Of a stretch of 64,000 bases of DNA, positions 36,093-44,773 are shown one piece after another. Source of the stretch: Gemmatimonadota bacterium (GTDB lineage: Bacteria > Gemmatimonadota > Gemmatimonadetes > Gemmatimonadales > Gemmatimonadaceae); NCBI GenBank assembly GCA_016714015.1, contig JADJNZ010000004.1, positions 62,001-126,000 on the forward strand, given 5' to 3'. The notes beneath the pieces are model-generated. The model did no database searches. It was not told the DNA's origin and worked only from the letters and a program-made list of their open reading frames with translations. A program made the position numbers and the translations under genes. How positions within the stretch are numbered: the stretch's first letter is position 1; the number at the start of each line of letters is the position of its first letter.

Positions 36093-37895
36093 TCAGAACC
36101 AGCCGTCCTGCATGTCGAGCGCCGCCGCGTCGTTGCGCAGCAGGAGCGCCACGTCGGGTCCCGTGCGTGGCAGCTCGAAGCCGAAGTAGAATCGCGCCGC
36201 CTGCCGCTTCCCCTCATAGAAGTCGACGTCGCTACCGGTGGCGCCGGCCGCGAGCGCGCGCGTCGAGATCGTCGCCTGACGCAGCCATAGCATCGCGAAG
36301 ACGACCCGCGACGTGACCTCGAGGTAGGCCGTCGCGTTGGCGAGCCCGCGTTCCGGGTCGGCGGCCATCGCGCCCACCAGATGCTGCGTCACCTTCGCGA
36401 GGTCGGCGGCCGCCGCCCGCAGGTCGTCGGCCATGGGCGCGAGTGCCGCGTCGGCCGCGGTCGCCTCGGTGCAGGAGCGCTCGATCTCGCCGAGGAGCGC
36501 GATGAAGCACGCCCCCCTCTGCTGCGTGACCTTGCGCCCGAGGAGATCGAGCGCCTGGATGCCGTTCGTCCCTTCGTGGATCTGGTTGAGGCGATTGTCG
36601 CGGTACAGCTGCTCCACGTCGTACTCGCGCGCGTAGCCGTAACCGCCGAGGACCTGAACGGCGGCGGAGATGCCGTCCTGGCAGTAGATGCTCGGCCACG
36701 TCTTGGCGATGGGCGTGAGGACCTCGAGGAGCGCCGTCGCGCGCGCGCGGGCCGCTTCGTCGGCGCCGGTCTCCTGTTCGTCGACGAGTCGCGAGCAGGT
36801 GAGGATGAGCGCGAGCGAGCCCTCGGCGGCGCACTTCGCCGTGAGCAGCATGCGTCGCACGTCGGCGTGCTCCATGATCGCGACCGGCGGGCGCTTCGGA
36901 TCCTTCTCGCCGGGCACGCGGCCCTGCTTGCGGGTGCGCGCGTAGTCGACCGCGTAGCGGAAGGCGGCGTAGCCCATCGCGGTCGCGGCACGCCCGACGC
37001 CGATCCGCGCCTCGTTCATCATGTGGAACATGTAGGCGAGGCCATGGTGGGGCTCGCCGATGAGATGCCCGACGCAGGTCCCGCGCTCGCCGAAGTTGAG
37101 CAGCGTGCTCGTGGTGCCGCGCCATCCCATCTTGTGGATGAGTCCGGCGAGGGTGACGTGGTTGGTCCCGTCGAGCGTGCCGTCGGCCTTCACGCGGACC
37201 TTCGGGACGATGAACAGCGAGATGCCCTTCGTGCCCTCGGGCGCACCCTTGATGCGCGCGAGGACGAGGTGGACGATGTTCTCGGTGAGTTCGTGGTCGC
37301 CCCCGGAGATCCAGATCTTCGTGCCCTCGATGGCGTAGGTGCCGTCGGGCAGCGGCGTAGCGCTCGTGCGCAGGTCGGACAGCGAGGAGCCCGCGTCGGG
37401 CTCGGTGAGGGCCATCGTGCCCGACCACTTGCCGGCGAGCATGTCGGGGAGCCAGAAGTCCTTCTGGGCTTCGCTGCCGAACGCGGCCAGCAGGTTGGCC
37501 GCCCCGGCGGTGAGCATCGGATAGCTCGCCGAGCCGATGTTGGCGGCCTCGAGGTGGCCGATCGCCGCGGACGCGATGACGTGCGGCAGCTGCATCCCGC
37601 CGCGAGCCTCATCATGCGTGCTCGCGATGATCCCCGATTCCGCCACCGCATCCCAGCCTTGCTTGAGCCCCGGATTCGTGACGACGCGGCCATCGACGAG
37701 TTCGGGTTCCTGCTGATCGTTCGCCTTGCGGAAGGGCGCGTAGTGCTCGTCCGCCACGGCGCGCGCGGTGTCGAGCACGGCGTCGTAGAGCTCGCGGCCC
37801 TGGCCGGCGAATCGCGGGCGGGAGGCGAGGCGGTCGGCGTCGAGGAGCTCGTAGAGGAGGAACGCGAGGTCGCGGCGGTCGATCCGGAGGGTCAT
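36093..37895 (-). CDS. Acyl-CoA dehydrogenase (DmdC/600-residue type)
   Basis: 600 residues, longer than classical 380-residue enzymes. FAD-contact segments MALTEPDAGSSL (161-172) and KIWISGGDHE are conserved. The catalytic Glu is E441 in QIHEGTNGIQ, at the position used by short-chain and DmdC-like enzymes. The long C-terminal helical domain (about 470-590) matches this subfamily. It oxidises an acyl-CoA to the enoyl-CoA with electron-transfer flavoprotein; the chain type is uncertain. Confidence 0.92.
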   Translation of the reverse strand: MTLRIDRRDLAFLLYELLDADRLASRPRFAGQGRELYDAVLDTARAVADEHYAPFRKANDQQEPELVDGRVVTNPGLKQGWDAVAESGIIASTHDEARGGMQLPHVIASAAIGHLEAANIGSASYPMLTAGAANLLAAFGSEAQKDFWLPDMLAGKWSGTMALTEPDAGSSLSDLRTSATPLPDGTYAIEGTKIWISGGDHELTENIVHLVLARIKGAPEGTKGISLFIVPKVRVKADGTLDGTNHVTLAGLIHKMGWRGTTSTLLNFGERGTCVGHLIGEPHHGLAYMFHMMNEARIGVGRAATAMGYAAFRYAVDYARTRKQGRVPGEKDPKRPPVAIMEHADVRRMLLTAKCAAEGSLALILTCSRLVDEQETGADEAARARATALLEVLTPIAKTWPSIYCQDGISAAVQVLGGYGYAREYDVEQLYRDNRLNQIHEGTNGIQALDLLGRKVTQQRGACFIALLGEIERSCTEATAADAALAPMADDLRAAAADLAKVTQHLVGAMAADPERGLANATAYLEVTSRVVFAMLWLRQATISTRALAAGATGSDVDFYEGKRQAARFYFGFELPRTGPDVALLLRNDAAALDMQDGWF

Positions 37896-37926
37896 GTCGA
37901 GGTGGTCCGTGGAGGTGCGGCGACGG

Positions 37927-38463
37927 TCAGTTCGCGAGTGGTGCGGAGGGGCCGTCCCGGTGCGGCGACTCGCCGTCGTGCAGTCCGAGCATCCGCCGCA
38001 GGAAGACGAAGTTGAAGATGCTCGCGAGCGCCGATGTGAGGAACCAGGCGGGGGTCCGGCGGAATCCGGCCTGGTCCACGAGCAGCGACATGCCGAGTGC
38101 TCCGAGCGCGATCGAACTCGCGTAGAGCAGATAGGCGCGACCGAGGGTCGCGCGCCAGCGTCCGCGCGCCGTGTCGCCGAAGGTCACGCGACAGTGGAGG
38201 GCGTGGACCCAGAGCACGCCGATCGCCGACGAGACGATCCACGTGCTGGCTGCGCGATGGCTCGCCACGGGATTGAGCAACCAGAGCAATTCGTACTGCA
38301 CGGCGCCGAGCGCCACGCCGAGCGGGCCGACGGCGACGAATCGAGTGAACTGGCGAGCCGGATGCGGGGTGGAGGGCGCGGTGGGCACGGGCGCTGGACC
38401 GGGCGTTGGCGAGGCGGGCCGTTGCAACGGCAATGCCGAAATGTAGCGCGCGTCGCCGAACAC
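37927..38463 (-). CDS. GtrA-family membrane protein
   Basis: 178 residues. A Pro-rich N-terminal segment (about 20-36) precedes four hydrophobic helices with the GtrA-like start QFTRFVAVGPLGVALG and the FNFVFLRR motif near the end. Family members move or flip polyprenyl-linked sugars. No glycosyltransferase gene is adjacent. Confidence 0.8.
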   Translation of the reverse strand: MFGDARYISALPLQRPASPTPGPAPVPTAPSTPHPARQFTRFVAVGPLGVALGAVQYELLWLLNPVASHRAASTWIVSSAIGVLWVHALHCRVTFGDTARGRWRATLGRAYLLYASSIALGALGMSLLVDQAGFRRTPAWFLTSALASIFNFVFLRRMLGLHDGESPHRDGPSAPLAN

Positions 38464-38548
38464 CAGCGGAGCCGTGACCCAGGCGTGACGCCACCGGCGG
38501 TGGGCCGTGGCATGCGCGTCCTAGCATGCGGGAACCTCACCGACCCCC

Positions 38549-39472
38549 ATGTCCCGACCGCACCTCCGTCCGTTGCTGGCGAACGCACTGTTGGTCGCGT
38601 GGGCATTCGTCGGGTTCGTTCCCGACGCGTCCGCCACCGCGCCGATCCGTCGCGAGGTCGACTCAGGGGCTCCCGGCGAGCACCCGGCGATCGTCACGCG
38701 GGGCGAGGGCCCCGGGATCGTCATCCTGAGCGGCCTGCTCGGCGGCGTCGCGCGGATGAGGCCCTTAGCGGACTCGCTCGTCGCGCGCGGATTCCGCGTC
38801 ATGACGATCGATCCGTATCGCCTCTCGGCCGAGTCCGCAGACGTCTCGTTCCACGGGATGGCGCAGGAGGTCGCCCGCGCGATGGAGCGCGTCAAGCTCG
38901 GGTCGGCGGTGGTCGTCGCGCACGCGCATGCGTCGGGCATCGCGCTCCGGCTGGCGGCCAACGCGCCCGATCGCGTGCACGAACTGGTGCTCCTCGAGGG
39001 CGGACTGTTGCCGACGACCCGCAGCGCGGGGGTCACGCGCGGATTGCGCACGGCTCAGGTGATGGCGCGCTTTCCTGGCGGGCATGCCGTCCTCCGGACC
39101 GCCCTCGCGATGGGGATCCGTGCGAACAGCGGGAATCGGCTCTGGCTCGACGACGCGACCGCGCGCGAGTACGCCGACCAGCTGCTCGCGGACCTCCCCG
39201 CGGTGGCGCGGATGGTCTCGCGACTCGCGGAGGCGCGCGAACCGGAAACGACCACCTCGCTGCTCCGACGACTGCAGGCCCCCACGCTCATCCTCGTCGG
39301 GGCCGCCCCGCACGACTTCACGCCAGGCGAATCGGAGCTCGCGGGCCTCGCGGCGCTCGACGCGGTGCGCATCGAGCGGGTCCCCGGCGTCGGACATTTC
39401 GTGCACGAGGAAGCCCTGCCGGTCGTGCTCCGCGCGATCGAGCGCGCGGAGTCGCGTCGACGGGTCCTCTAG
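38549..39472 (+). CDS. Exported alpha/beta-hydrolase-fold protein lacking the nucleophile Ser
   Basis: 307 residues with a signal peptide or anchor (10-30). The fold is clear: ILSGLLGG oxyanion-type segment, VVVAHAHASGIAL in place of the nucleophile elbow and PGVGHFVHEE with the catalytic His region near 285. In the elbow the position normally held by Ser is A126, and the GxSxG pattern is lost. The enzyme may be inactive, use another residue, or bind ligand only. The neighbours give no pathway. Confidence 0.78.
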   Translation: MSRPHLRPLLANALLVAWAFVGFVPDASATAPIRREVDSGAPGEHPAIVTRGEGPGIVILSGLLGGVARMRPLADSLVARGFRVMTIDPYRLSAESADVSFHGMAQEVARAMERVKLGSAVVVAHAHASGIALRLAANAPDRVHELVLLEGGLLPTTRSAGVTRGLRTAQVMARFPGGHAVLRTALAMGIRANSGNRLWLDDATAREYADQLLADLPAVARMVSRLAEAREPETTTSLLRRLQAPTLILVGAAPHDFTPGESELAGLAALDAVRIERVPGVGHFVHEEALPVVLRAIERAESRRRVL

Positions 39473-39475
39473 CCG

Positions 39476-41143
39476 TCAGGGCACCGGTCGTGTCATCTCG
39501 ATGGCCCGCTTGACCGCCGCATACGCATCGATCACACCGCCGGTCCGCGACAACGTGCCGAACTTCGCCGTCGTGTCCCCGCCGGGCACGGTCACCTCGA
39601 GATCACGGAGTGGACGAACCGTCTCGAGGATGATGCCCTTCACCTGCTCGGGCGTGAGGGTCGGGAAGTAGGAGAGGAGGAGCGCCGCAACGCCGCTCAC
39701 GACAGGAGCGGCCATGGAGGTGCCGCTGTTCTCTCCCACGCCGCCACCCGGCACGGTGGAGTTGATGTCGACGCCGGGCGCGAAGAGGTCGACCGTGCGT
39801 GCGCCGTAGTTGGAGAACTCGGCGGGGAGCGCCGGTCCCGGCTGCCAGGAGGACGCGCCGATCTCGAGCCACAGCGGGGCGTCATCCCCGCCAGCGAGTC
39901 GGCGCGAGGGGAAGCTCGGCACCTCGTCGGTGTTCGCGCCATCGTTGCCCGCGGCGTGGACCATGAGCACCCCCTTGGCGGCCGCGTAGCGCACGGCCGA
40001 GTCGACCGCCGGCTTCCCGGGCGAGTAGCCCTTGCCGAAGCTCATGTTGATGATCTGCGCGCCGTTGTCCGCCGCGTAGCGGATCGCGCGCGCGACCTCG
40101 TCGTCGCGCTCGTCACCATCGGGGACGGCGCGGATCGCCATGATGCTCACGTTCGGGGCGATGCCGCGTACGTCCTGCTGTGCGGTGGCGACGGCGCCGA
40201 TGATGCCGGCGACATGCGTGCCGTGGCCCGCGTCCGGCCCGGTGACGTCGGCGGAGCCGGCGCGGTCGTGCGGAACGCCGCGCGGATCGAAGAGCGTGTC
40301 GAGCTGCCAGGTGGAGGCCTTGAGCTGCTCGCCGGCTTCGGCGATGGCCGACGAGTCGATTCCGGCCGTGGCGAGCCGGAGATACATCGTCTTCGCGTTG
40401 GAGTCCGCGCGGGTGGCCGGCGTGAAGGCGCGGACGCGCGTGACGGAGAGCGTGTCGGTGCCCATCGCGCGGCGCAGCGAGGCATTCGTCGTAGTGAGCA
40501 TCCCCCGGATCATCGCGATCTGGTTCCCCATCTGCGCCCCTTCGGCGGCCTTCTCGCGGAAGGTCTTGGCGACCTCGCCGCAGATCGACTCGTCGGGCTT
40601 CGTGAGGCCGCGACCCGCGGGGAGACCGCGGCACGCGGCGTAGACGCGCGTGAGTTCCATCGTGTCATATCGGCCGGTGTCCCCGGGCAGCTTGGGGATC
40701 ATGCTCCAGCCGTGGACGTCATCGACGAAGCCGTTGCGGTCGTCGTCGACGCCGTTGCCGGCGACCTCGCGCGGATTGGTCCACAGGACCGGCTTCAGCT
40801 GGGCATGCGCGGTGTCGACGCCGCCGTCGATGACGGCGACGACCACGCGGCGCTGAGGGCGTCGCGTCGCGAGCAGCTCGCTGAGGGCGCGGTCGACGCC
40901 CGTGCCGTAGACGCCACCACGCTCGATGTCGAGCCGTTGCCAGGCGAGCGGCGCCTCCGCGGGACCGTCGGGCGCGTCAGGCTCGCTCGGCGCGGACGCC
41001 TTCGGCGCGGCGTTCCCGCTGCTGTTGGCGTTGCCATTGCCGGCGGCACTGGGTTCGGGGCGCGACGTGACCGTCGGCGCGGCGGGGGCGCAGGCGACGA
41101 GCAGGGACGCGAGCGCGAGGAGGGTCGGGCGGAAGGTGAGCAT
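39476..41143 (-). CDS. Subtilisin-like (S8) lipoprotein protease
   Basis: 555 residues with a lipobox (LLVAC18). The triad is complete: D106 in VIDGGVD, H307 in GHGTHVAG and Ser in GTSMAAP near 495. A helical insertion of about 195 residues lies between Asp and His, including VDDDRNGFVDDVHGW, a calcium-loop-like stretch. It should be a lipid-anchored extracytoplasmic protease. A longer in-frame start would put 21 polar residues before the signal peptide, so ATG 41143 is preferred. Confidence 0.92.
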   Translation of the reverse strand: MLTFRPTLLALASLLVACAPAAPTVTSRPEPSAAGNGNANSSGNAAPKASAPSEPDAPDGPAEAPLAWQRLDIERGGVYGTGVDRALSELLATRRPQRRVVVAVIDGGVDTAHAQLKPVLWTNPREVAGNGVDDDRNGFVDDVHGWSMIPKLPGDTGRYDTMELTRVYAACRGLPAGRGLTKPDESICGEVAKTFREKAAEGAQMGNQIAMIRGMLTTTNASLRRAMGTDTLSVTRVRAFTPATRADSNAKTMYLRLATAGIDSSAIAEAGEQLKASTWQLDTLFDPRGVPHDRAGSADVTGPDAGHGTHVAGIIGAVATAQQDVRGIAPNVSIMAIRAVPDGDERDDEVARAIRYAADNGAQIINMSFGKGYSPGKPAVDSAVRYAAAKGVLMVHAAGNDGANTDEVPSFPSRRLAGGDDAPLWLEIGASSWQPGPALPAEFSNYGARTVDLFAPGVDINSTVPGGGVGENSGTSMAAPVVSGVAALLLSYFPTLTPEQVKGIILETVRPLRDLEVTVPGGDTTAKFGTLSRTGGVIDAYAAVKRAIEMTRPVP

Positions 41144-41249
41144 CGCAATGGACCTTGAGGTGAGGCGCGGCGACCCATGCCGCCGCGCCGGACCCCTCAA
41201 GTTCACCAGAGGCGGACCGCCGCGCCACGGGCACGGCGGTCCGTCCGCG

Positions 41250-42068
41250 TCAACGATCGTTCACGCTCATCATGCGTCGGCCGTCGATGAGTCGCGCGGC
41301 GTCGTCGAGCGCCTCGCGGAGCACCCAAGCCCGGTCATCCTCCTCGCGGGTACGGTCGGCCTCGCGCAGTCCCTGCTCGAGACGGGCGCGCGCGGCCATC
41401 GGGACGCCGCTCGGCAGTGCGAGCACCCCGCGTGCCGCGACTTCGTAGACAGCGATGGTCGCCGCCGGCTGTCCGTTGTTGTAGAGCGGCGCGCCGCGCG
41501 TGATCGCGAGGGTGATGAGGCCCCGCGCGGACTGGCTCGACGTGCCGGACGGCGTCGCACCGGAGTTCGAGGCGCCGTGTCCCGACGCAGGGGCATCGGT
41601 CGGCATCAGGACCGCATCGATCACGTGGATGACGCCATTCGACGCGCCGACATCGGCCTTCACGACGGTCGAGTTGTTGATCCGGAGCGCGTTGCCGCTC
41701 GCCGCGATGCGGAGCGCACGGCCTTCGACGGTCGTGGCGCGCGTCAGTTCGCGCGCCGCCGTGGCCGGCACGCGGCCGGGCACGACATGATAGAGGAGGA
41801 TCGCGCGCAGCTGATCACGGTTCTCCGGCTTCAACAGGTTCTCGACCGTGCCGGCCGGGAGCTTGCGGAACGCTTCGTCCGTGGGGGCGAAGACGGTGAA
41901 GGGTCCGTCGCCCCGCAGGGTGGCCGTGAGGCCGGCGGCCTCGACGGCGGCGAGCAGGGTAGCGAACTGCCCGGCGTCTCGGGCGGTGCGGATGACATCG
42001 GCGTGTTGCGCCCGGAGCGGCGCGACGGCGGTGGCGAGGAGCAGGGCGGTGGTGACGGCGAAACGCAT
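41250..42068 (-). CDS. Exported fasciclin (FAS1) domain protein
   Basis: 272 residues with a signal peptide (1-20). The FAS1 domain spans about 25-160 with FTVFAPTDEAFRKLP, LLYHVVPGR and NGVIHVIDAVLMP as hallmarks. A separate C-terminal part (about 185-272) is helical. FAS1 proteins mediate adhesion or ligand binding outside the cell. The ATG has GAGGG seven bases upstream, inside the palindrome ACCCTCGAGGGT (42073-42084), whose folding could hide it. It diverges from an ECF sigma/anti-sigma pair and has its own promoter matching that of the sigma gene, as mycobacterial mpt70/mpt83 do with sigK. Confidence 0.9.
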   Translation of the reverse strand: MRFAVTTALLLATAVAPLRAQHADVIRTARDAGQFATLLAAVEAAGLTATLRGDGPFTVFAPTDEAFRKLPAGTVENLLKPENRDQLRAILLYHVVPGRVPATAARELTRATTVEGRALRIAASGNALRINNSTVVKADVGASNGVIHVIDAVLMPTDAPASGHGASNSGATPSGTSSQSARGLITLAITRGAPLYNNGQPAATIAVYEVAARGVLALPSGVPMAARARLEQGLREADRTREEDDRAWVLREALDDAARLIDGRRMMSVNDR

Positions 42069-42116
42069 CGGAACCCTCGAGGGTGTGTGGGACGTTGACC
42101 AGCCATGACCCCACTC

Positions 42117-42145
42117 CATTCGCTGGCCCAGGTCCCGGCGGATGC
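42117..42145 (-). promoter_or_regulatory. ECF-type promoter of the fasciclin gene
   Basis: On the minus strand GCATCC (42145-42140), a 17-bp spacer and CGAATG (42122-42117). This is close to the mycobacterial SigK consensus (CCATCC, CCGAAT). The predicted start is about 42 bases before the fasciclin ATG. Confidence 0.55.
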
Positions 42146-42154
42146 AGTGCATCC
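42140..42154. promoter_or_regulatory. 15-bp inverted repeat formed by two divergent -35 elements
   Basis: GGATGCAGTGCATCC is a perfect inverted repeat with one central base. Its left arm read on the minus strand and its right arm read on the plus strand are both GCATCC, the -35 of the two divergent promoters. Confidence 0.6.
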
Positions 42155-42176
42155 AATCGCGCCCGTGCAACGAACT
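42149..42176 (+). promoter_or_regulatory. ECF-type promoter of the sigma/anti-sigma operon
   Basis: GCATCC (42149-42154), a 16-bp spacer and CGAACT (42171-42176), six bases before GTG 42183. It repeats the fasciclin promoter with one change in the CGAAY core, which suggests that the sigma factor transcribes its own gene. Confidence 0.5.
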
Positions 42177-42182
42177 CCCAAG

Positions 42183-42749
42183 GTGATCGTGCTCAATCGT
42201 CCCGAGCCGACGGACCTCCTGCGGCGTGTCGCATCCGGTGATGCGGGCGCCGTGGCGGAATGCGTCGCGACCTTCGGCCCGCTCGTGATGGTGCTCGCAC
42301 GACGGTGGTCGACCGACGCCGCCGACGCGGAGGATGCGGCGCAGGACGTGTTCTTCGACCTCTGGAAGCACGCGCCCCGGTACGATGCCGCGAAGGCGAG
42401 CGAGCGCGGCTTCGTGGCGATGCTCGCGCGCCGACGGTTGATCGACCGCATGCGGAAGCGGAGCCGCGAGGTCCCGCTGGAGTCCATCCCGGACGGTTTC
42501 GACCTGCCGGATGAGGCCTCGGACGCAGCGGAGCGCGCCGCCGGCGCGATGGATGCCCGTGCGGCGCTCGAGCAGCTGACGCCGCTCCAGCGGCGCTTCA
42601 TCGAGCGGCACCTGTTGGACGGCAAGACGCACGACGAGATCGCCCGCGAGTCGCAGGTGCCGCTCGGCACGGTGAAGTCGCACATCCGCCGCGGACTCCT
42701 GAAGGCACGCGCGCTGCTCACCGGGCGCACCGTGGAGGAGGACGCATGA
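42183..42749 (+). CDS. ECF RNA polymerase sigma factor (SigK-like)
   Basis: 188 residues from GTG 42183, the usual ECF length. Region 2 contains DAEDAAQDVFFDLWKHAPRY and region 4 contains LDGKTHDEIARESQVPLGTV followed by KSHIRRGL, the helix-turn-helix for the -35. An ATG at 42105 would add 26 residues but lies upstream of the inferred promoter, so the GTG is preferred. The gene overlaps the anti-sigma gene (ATGA) and diverges from a fasciclin gene. This order matches the SigK-RskA-fasciclin circuit, in which RskA holds the sigma factor at the membrane until a signal releases it. Confidence 0.9.
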   Translation: MIVLNRPEPTDLLRRVASGDAGAVAECVATFGPLVMVLARRWSTDAADAEDAAQDVFFDLWKHAPRYDAAKASERGFVAMLARRRLIDRMRKRSREVPLESIPDGFDLPDEASDAAERAAGAMDARAALEQLTPLQRRFIERHLLDGKTHDEIARESQVPLGTVKSHIRRGLLKARALLTGRTVEEDA

Positions 42750-43444
42750 CCGCGCAGCACCGGCAGGACCCGAACCCCGAGATGGACCCGACGATGGAAC
42801 AGGTGGCAGGCGAGCTCACGGCGGCGATGGCGCGCGCGGACGAGGCGGAGCTCCCGCCGGCGCTCGCGCGGCGGCTCATCGCGTTGGGCGAGCAGGAGAT
42901 CGCACGGCATCGGCTCATGCCGCGGGCGCTGCGACCGGCGCCTTCGCTCCTGTCGCGCGCTGGATGGCTGCTCGCGGCGGCAGCGGTGGTCGGCTGGGTG
43001 GTGGTGCCGTCCCCGTTCGCGCGTCGAGACGGGGGGCCGGCCGGCGGGACTCCGGGTGAGTCGGTGGCCGCCGTGCTGGGCGACTCCGCGGCGCTACACG
43101 TGCCGTGGGTCGCGTCGACCGATCCGGCCGCGACCGCCGCGACGGGCGAGGTGATCTGGGACGCCGCGCATCAGCGGGGCGTGCTCCGGATCCGCGGCCT
43201 GGTGCCCAACGATCCGCGGCTCGCACAATACCAGCTCTGGATCATCGACGCCGAGCGGGACGCCCGCTATCCGGTGGACGGTGGCGTGTTCGATGTCGAC
43301 TCGAACGGCGAGGTGCTCATCCCCGTGACGGCGCGACTCGCGGTGGGCCGCCCGACGCTGTTCGCGATCACGCTCGAGAAGCCGGGCGGCGTGGTGGTCA
43401 GTACGCGCGAGCGGCTCGTGCTGGCGGCGCCGGTCTCGGGTTGA
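42746..43444 (+). CDS. Membrane anti-sigma factor (RskA type)
   Basis: 232 residues. A cytoplasmic N-terminal part (1-70) would bind the sigma factor, one hydrophobic helix spans about 73-90, and the periplasmic part (about 110-232) is an RskA C-terminal domain with RIRGLVPNDPRLAQYQLWII and a terminal beta-sandwich. The N-terminal part lacks an obvious zinc HxxxCxxC motif. Its start overlaps the sigma stop, ensuring equal translation. Confidence 0.88.
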   Translation: MTAQHRQDPNPEMDPTMEQVAGELTAAMARADEAELPPALARRLIALGEQEIARHRLMPRALRPAPSLLSRAGWLLAAAAVVGWVVVPSPFARRDGGPAGGTPGESVAAVLGDSAALHVPWVASTDPAATAATGEVIWDAAHQRGVLRIRGLVPNDPRLAQYQLWIIDAERDARYPVDGGVFDVDSNGEVLIPVTARLAVGRPTLFAITLEKPGGVVVSTRERLVLAAPVSG

Positions 43445-43471
43445 CCCGAGGCGGCGCGCACCGGTGACTCG

Positions 43472-44773
43472 TCACGCGAGCTCGGTGCGGAGCGCGGCCA
43501 GCAGCCGATCGACGTCGGCGTCGGTATTGAAAAGATGGGTCGAGATGCGGTGCCCGTTGAGGAAGTTCGCGGGCACGACCTTCACGTAGACGCCGTGCCG
43601 CGCGTGCAGGCGACGCTGCCACTCGCCGGCCGGCCGCGACGCGGGGAGCTCGTACGTGACGAGGGGCGAGGCGTGCGCCCCGGGCGGGGCACTGACGACA
43701 CGCAGGCCGCGCCGCTGCTGGCGCTCCAGGGCCTCGACACCCTCATGCACCCGCCGCGCGAGCCGCAGCGCCTCGCGCTCGATCCGCTCCCGGCCGATGG
43801 CGAGCGTGTAGTCGATCGCCGCGGCGAGTCCGAGCACGCTCGGCAAGCTCCGGACGCCATTGGAGGCGCTGTAGGCGGCGCGTCCTGCCTGCAACTGCAC
43901 CGGGAGCACGCGATCGCCGAGCGCGGAGGACAGATAGAGGAAGCCGGTCCCCTTGGGGCCGAGCATCCACTTGTGGCCCGGCGCGACGTACGCATCGCAC
44001 CCGAGCGCCTTCACGTCGACGACGATGCCGCCCGCCGCCTGCGCACCATCGACGACGCAGAGCGCGCCGTGCGCGTGGGCGAGCGCCGCGATCTCGGCCA
44101 CCGGCATGCGGTAGCCTGTCGAGGTGAGCACGTGCGAGCACATCACGACCTTGGTGCGGCTGCCGATGCGTCGCGCGAAGGCGTCGACGATTGGGCGCGG
44201 GTCGTCGCTTCCGCGCGGGATCGGCACCTCCTCGAGCACGACGCCACGCGTGCGCTGGAGCCACTCCCACCCCGAGCGGCCACCCGGATGCTCCTGATCC
44301 GTCGTGAGCACGTGGTCGCCGCGCTCGAGTGAAAGCCCGGACGCCACGAGGTTCATGCCGTCGGTGGTGCAGCCGGTGAGGACGATCTCGTCGCGCGAGG
44401 CGCCCACGAACGCGCCGACCTTCGCGCGGACCTCCTCCATCGCGACCTCGTGCGCGCCGTACGCATAGTGCGTCGGATTGCGTTCGAGCTCGCGCCAGTG
44501 GGCCATCACCTGCTCCATCACCGGGACCGGCGTGGGTCCGAGCGAGCCCGTCTGGAGGTAGGTGAGGCCGGGCTCGAAGAGGAAATCTCCCGGTGCGCTG
44601 GCGAGCCCGCGCCGCACGGTGGCATCGCGAGACGCCGCGAGGCTGACCCGCGGCGCGAGCAACCCCGCCGTCGCCGCGCTGACGGAGAGGACGAACTCGC
44701 GTCGGGTCGCCGGTGCGGCGGGGACGGATCCGTCGATGGTCGGGGGCGACGCCGCCGGACCGCGGACCTCCAT
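43472..44773 (-). CDS. Tat-exported class V aminotransferase-fold PLP enzyme
   Basis: 433 residues. A Tat signal with TRREFVLS (23-30), a hydrophobic stretch and SLAAS predicts export of the folded, cofactor-loaded enzyme. PLP residues are D242 in VDGAQA and K268 in GHKWMLG. The family includes desulfurases and EgtE-like C-S lyases; no substrate is evident. The ATG at 44773 shares a base with the RidA stop (TGATG). Confidence 0.88.
   Translation of the reverse strand: MEVRGPAASPPTIDGSVPAAPATRREFVLSVSAATAGLLAPRVSLAASRDATVRRGLASAPGDFLFEPGLTYLQTGSLGPTPVPVMEQVMAHWRELERNPTHYAYGAHEVAMEEVRAKVGAFVGASRDEIVLTGCTTDGMNLVASGLSLERGDHVLTTDQEHPGGRSGWEWLQRTRGVVLEEVPIPRGSDDPRPIVDAFARRIGSRTKVVMCSHVLTSTGYRMPVAEIAALAHAHGALCVVDGAQAAGGIVVDVKALGCDAYVAPGHKWMLGPKGTGFLYLSSALGDRVLPVQLQAGRAAYSASNGVRSLPSVLGLAAAIDYTLAIGRERIEREALRLARRVHEGVEALERQQRRGLRVVSAPPGAHASPLVTYELPASRPAGEWQRRLHARHGVYVKVVPANFLNGHRISTHLFNTDADVDRLLAALRTELA

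Noticed and set aside
42105..42182. ATG 42105 as the start of the sigma factor.
   Set aside because: It lies upstream of the inferred promoter, and the extra 26 residues are outside the usual ECF length; GTG 42183 fits both.
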